Below, piece by piece: positions 58,957 to 64,000 of a stretch of DNA of 64,000 bases. The notes beneath the pieces were generated by a model. It ran no database searches and was not told where the DNA came from. It was given only the letters and a program-made list of their open reading frames with translations. The translations under genes were made by a program, and so were the position numbers. Source of the stretch: Thalassotalea algicola (GTDB taxonomy: Bacteria > Pseudomonadota > Gammaproteobacteria > Enterobacterales > Alteromonadaceae); the NCBI RefSeq assembly GCF_012932965.1, contig NZ_JABBXH010000004.1:62001-126000 (forward strand), given 5' to 3'. The stretch's first letter is position 1, and every line of letters starts with the position of its first letter.

Positions 58957-59672
58957 AGTAACTCTAGGTATTTATTAATAACAGCACGTACTTTGCCTGT
59001 TTCATGCAATTGATAAATAGCACTGTTTAACCTATTTAAAAGTAAAGCATGCTCATTTCGAAGTCTTATATGTAAAAAACCATCCGAATGCAGCAAAGTT
59101 AATTTTACTTTTACATCTAAACGTGAGGACCAGTATTTCGCAGGAAGGTCACCTATAATCGCATAATCAATGCGTTTACTCGCCAGTGCTTTTATTAATT
59201 CTTTTTCTGAAGAAAAATCCTGACGAATAAAGACATCGTCATTATGATAGTAATAGCCTCTTACCGTACCAATAGGCTTATTATGCAACTCTTGCTCTTT
59301 CGTTATTGGTATGTTGTTAGCGCTAAGCTGTACGACGTACTCCTTTATAGGTACCAAAGGCTCACTTAACACAAATTTAGGGGCGAACTCTTGATTTGCG
59401 AACCAGGCGGGGCTTATGAGATCAAAATCTATGTCACCTTTTTCGATTGCTGCTACTAATCGAGCTGCGGGTAAAGTGATATGCTGCCCTTTAATGTCAG
59501 CTAATGCGAGAACTTCAGGCACTAATTCGCCTAAAATTCCTGGCCGATCTTTATCATCAAAATAATATGGGCTCCAATTATTAGAACCAGACAAGTCAAA
59601 TTTCAGAATCGGTTCAGTACCACTTACATTAAAATTAAAAAACATTAATAGGCACAACAATTGCCATTTCAT
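58953..59672 (-). CDS. Periplasmic solute-binding protein (SBP family 3), orphan
   Basis: This 239-residue protein has a signal peptide (MKWQLLCLLMFFNFNVSG) and family-3 features: a WSPYYFDD segment, AARLVAAIEKGDIDFDLISPAW, and a late helix HETGKVRAVINKYL. No ABC transporter genes are nearby. It is coupled to the SGNH hydrolase by overlap. It is the second orphan family-3 protein in the window (the other is at 6157). Confidence 0.8.
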   Translation of the reverse strand: MKWQLLCLLMFFNFNVSGTEPILKFDLSGSNNWSPYYFDDKDRPGILGELVPEVLALADIKGQHITLPAARLVAAIEKGDIDFDLISPAWFANQEFAPKFVLSEPLVPIKEYVVQLSANNIPITKEQELHNKPIGTVRGYYYHNDDVFIRQDFSSEKELIKALASKRIDYAIIGDLPAKYWSSRLDVKVKLTLLHSDGFLHIRLRNEHALLLNRLNSAIYQLHETGKVRAVINKYLELL

Positions 59673-59745
59673 AATATTAATTTACCAATTACTTTCACCC
59701 TTTAATTAGATTAGCCTAAATTTTAAAGTGGTTTAATTTATCGAG

Positions 59746-60372
59746 TTATACTTTTGTTGTAAGCACTTTAATCCCCATAAGGATCATCGCGCCACCCAGT
59801 ATTCTATCAATCCAATGTGCTGAACGTTGAAATCTGCTATTAAGAACTGAATTACTTAACATAAATACCACCAGTGAGAACCACAACATTTGCAATACCA
59901 TTAACCATACGCCATAAAAAGCCAATTGCCACATAGGCATTTCAGGTGAAAGTACCATAGTAAACAAAGCAACAAAGTAAATGGGTGCTTTAGGGTTAAA
60001 CACATTACATAGAAAACCTGTAGTTATTGTTTTATATGTTCCAAATTTATTTTCGGTCCCTAAATCTATGTTAACCGAGTCTTTTCTATTTGCTTGCAGG
60101 CCATTAACCCCAAGGTAAAGCAAGTAGCAGCCACCAAGTATTCGAATAACCCACAGCGCTGTTTCAGAATTCGCTATGATTGCAGCCAAACCTAATGACG
60201 AATAGATAATATGAACAGACAAGCCTAGCGCTATTCCCAAACTACACAGTAGCCCTGCACGTTTTCCATTTGCCAACGTTTGCTGAGAAACCAATACAAA
60301 GTCGGGTCCAGGCGAGGCTGCAGCCAACAAATGGATAGAAGTGATGACTATAAGACCTTGTATGAATTCCAT
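59746..60372 (-). CDS. LysE/RhtB-family amino-acid exporter
   Basis: This 208-residue protein has about six membrane helices and the family start IHLLAAASPGPDFVLVSQQ plus CNVFNPKAPIYFVALF. Members export amino acids or homoserine lactones. Substrate cannot be told. Confidence 0.9.
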   Translation of the reverse strand: MEFIQGLIVITSIHLLAAASPGPDFVLVSQQTLANGKRAGLLCSLGIALGLSVHIIYSSLGLAAIIANSETALWVIRILGGCYLLYLGVNGLQANRKDSVNIDLGTENKFGTYKTITTGFLCNVFNPKAPIYFVALFTMVLSPEMPMWQLAFYGVWLMVLQMLWFSLVVFMLSNSVLNSRFQRSAHWIDRILGGAMILMGIKVLTTKV

Positions 60373-60443
60373 AAAAAACTTAAAAATTATGATTTATTAG
60401 ATGTTAAATGAAGTTGTAAAACTAAACAATTTAAATTGAGGGC

Positions 60444-60473
60444 AAAAAAAAGGCTTGTATAAACAAGCCTTTT
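60444..60473 (-). terminator. Terminator after monomeric idh
   Basis: AAGGCTTGT and ACAAGCCTT around ATAA. The T run is on the minus strand, 24 bp after the stop. Confidence 0.92.
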
Positions 60474-60496
60474 CATTCAATTAATTAAGACAGCAA

Positions 60497-62784
<2,288 letters not shown>

Positions 62785-62884
62785 GTACTGTAAAAAATTT
62801 TTTGCTGGCGCATAGTACTTAAATTCAAAGCACTTTAAAATAGTCACAAGCAATCAATCGTTTAAATTCAACAGGCAAGTAAAG

Positions 62885-63520
62885 TTGACAAACAATAAAA
62901 GCAAAGCAAAGACAAGGGGTAACGGTCAATCCAACCACAAGGTACGACCAGTTAATAAAAAGCCCTCTATTTCGCCAGAGAGCCGTAAAATCATACTATT
63001 TAATAAACCGTTTGATGTATTAAGTCAGTTTACAGACGACCAAAACCGTAAAACCTTAAAAGACTATGTAACAATAAAAGACGTTTATGCCGCAGGTCGC
63101 TTAGATAGAGATAGTGAAGGCTTATTGTTATTAACAAATGATGGGAAATTACAACATAGAATAGCAAGTCCAAAATTTAAAGCGCCAAAAACTTACTGGG
63201 TGCAAGTTGAAGGAAGTCCAGAACAACAAGACATTGAAAAGCTCATTAGAGGTGTTGAATTAAAAGATGGCATGACTTTGCCTGCAAAAGTAAAAATAAT
63301 TGACGAACCAAAGGTATGGCAGCGAACCCCACCTATTCGAGAACGTAAAAACATTCCAACAACTTGGTTAGAGATTATCATCACGGAAGGTCGTAATCGC
63401 CAAGTTAGGCGTATGACGGCGCATATTGGCCATCCAACTCTTCGCCTTATTCGCTATGCAATTGGTCATTGGAATATAGACAACATAAATAATGGCGAAT
63501 TTGTTTTAGTCAAAGAGTAA
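62885..63520 (+). CDS. rluE: 23S rRNA pseudouridine(2457) synthase
   Basis: This 211-residue protein has the catalytic Asp in [15 protein letters not shown], the start [13 protein letters not shown], and the late [15 protein letters not shown]. It matches RluE (E. coli 217). The start is a TTG, and I see no better ATG before the conserved part. The basic N-terminal 35 residues are weakly conserved. nudJ starts at its stop, as in E. coli icd-rluE-nudJ. Confidence 0.93.
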   Translation: MTNNKSKAKTRGNGQSNHKVRPVNKKPSISPESRKIILFNKPFDVLSQFTDDQNRKTLKDYVTIKDVYAAGRLDRDSEGLLLLTNDGKLQHRIASPKFKAPKTYWVQVEGSPEQQDIEKLIRGVELKDGMTLPAKVKIIDEPKVWQRTPPIRERKNIPTTWLEIIITEGRNRQVRRMTAHIGHPTLRLIRYAIGHWNIDNINNGEFVLVKE

Positions 63521-63555
63521 TGAAAAAACTCGTTAGCAATTACTTAGGAAAAAGA

Positions 63556-64000
63556 ATGAACCAGCATGGTAGTGAACAATTTAAACCCAATACAACTGTA
63601 GCTGCTATTGTACACTGTAAAGGTAAGTTTCTTTTAGTAGAAGAAAAAGAAAATGACCGCACAGTCTATAATCAACCAGCAGGTCATTTAGAAGCGAAAG
63701 AGAACCTGATAGCCGCTATGCAACGGGAATTGGAAGAAGAAACCGGCTTATTATTATCTCCAGATTACTTATCAGGCATATACTATTTCCATCGTCCTGA
63801 ACTAGCTCTTTATTTTATGAGGTTTAGTTTCGTTTTTGAATTGGCAGAACAGATAAAATGTGCACCATTGGATGCTGAAATTACCGCTTGCCATTGGTTG
63901 TCGTTAGACGAAATAACACGTTTAAAACCTCAGTTAAGAAGCACTATGGTATTAGACTGTATAAATGACTATTTAACTGGTCAAAAAATCTCTCTTAGCA
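63556..64000 (+). CDS. nudJ: Nudix hydrolase NudJ (3' end outside window)
   Basis: The reading frame is cut at base 64000. The Nudix box starts at GHLEAKENL and continues with REL and EEETG. After FKPNTTVAA it follows E. coli NudJ. I use the ATG at 63556, with AGGA about 7 bp before it. An ATG at 63520 overlapping the rluE stop (TAATG) would add 12 residues and may also be used. NudJ removes phosphates from HMP-diphosphate and NTPs. Confidence 0.9.
   Translation, partial: MNQHGSEQFKPNTTVAAIVHCKGKFLLVEEKENDRTVYNQPAGHLEAKENLIAAMQRELEEETGLLLSPDYLSGIYYFHRPELALYFMRFSFVFELAEQIKCAPLDAEITACHWLSLDEITRLKPQLRSTMVLDCINDYLTGQKISLS

Overview
This window comes from the chromosome of a low-GC marine gammaproteobacterium. 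The best guess is the Alteromonadales, family Colwelliaceae (Colwellia/Thalassotalea type). Three things support this. The gene order trxB-aat-infA-clpA-clpS-cspD and lrp-ftsK-lolA-rarA-crcB-serS matches enteric and marine gammaproteobacteria. There is a bpt gene beside aat. A dimeric and a monomeric NADP-isocitrate dehydrogenase lie within a few kilobases of each other, as reported for Colwellia maris. The genus assignment is inference.

Layout. 1-4.9 kb: an M28 lipoprotein peptidase (cut by the window edge), a phosphoribosyltransferase, and a four-gene overlapping operon (secreted NPP-type phosphodiesterase, unknown protein, CAT-like acyltransferase, unknown protein). 4.9-6.2 kb: a solitary tyrosine recombinase behind a 400-bp leader rich in inverted repeats. 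6.2-12.9 kb: a minus-strand operon (pyrC, two-part QueD-like protein, M23 peptidase, periplasmic binding protein), yejK facing yejL-yejM, and tRNA-Pro(GGG). 14-23.1 kb: a low-oxygen block. It holds a NarL-type regulator with a degenerate receiver, moeA, ubiV-ubiU, a ThDP-dependent decarboxylase with ubiT and a hemerythrin, and nrdG-nrdD. Two FNR-type boxes and a tandem pair of NrdR boxes fit this reading. 23.2-23.9 kb: a 33-bp-periodic repeat array ahead of an orphan HicB-like gene. 24-29 kb: the biotin genes bioBFCD with divergent bioA. 29.5-42.6 kb: asnS, a nitroreductase, DoxX, sppA-ansA, a large DUF349 protein with yeaC, an AGCS symporter, an M14 carboxypeptidase and a thioredoxin-like protein. 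42.7-49.5 kb: serS, crcB, rarA, lolA, ftsK, lrp. 49.6-56.8 kb: ald, trxB, aat, bpt, infA, clpA, clpS, cspD. 56.8-64 kb: icd, an SGNH hydrolase, a binding protein, a LysE-type exporter, the monomeric idh, rluE and the start of nudJ.

How the genes work together. The 14-23 kb block could support life without oxygen: O2-independent ubiquinone hydroxylation (UbiU/V/T), the molybdenum cofactor for anaerobic reductases (MoeA), anaerobic dNTP synthesis (NrdD/G), and a putative O2 or iron handling protein (hemerythrin). The aat/bpt/clpA/clpS group is a compact bacterial N-degron pathway. The parts least explained by known biology are the ThDP decarboxylase coupled to ubiT and hemerythrin, the NarL-like protein without a phospho-acceptor, the 33-bp repeat array beside the orphan hicB, the recombinase leader, and the 1.6-4.9 kb operon. 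All functional statements rest on motif recognition by eye; no database search was possible.
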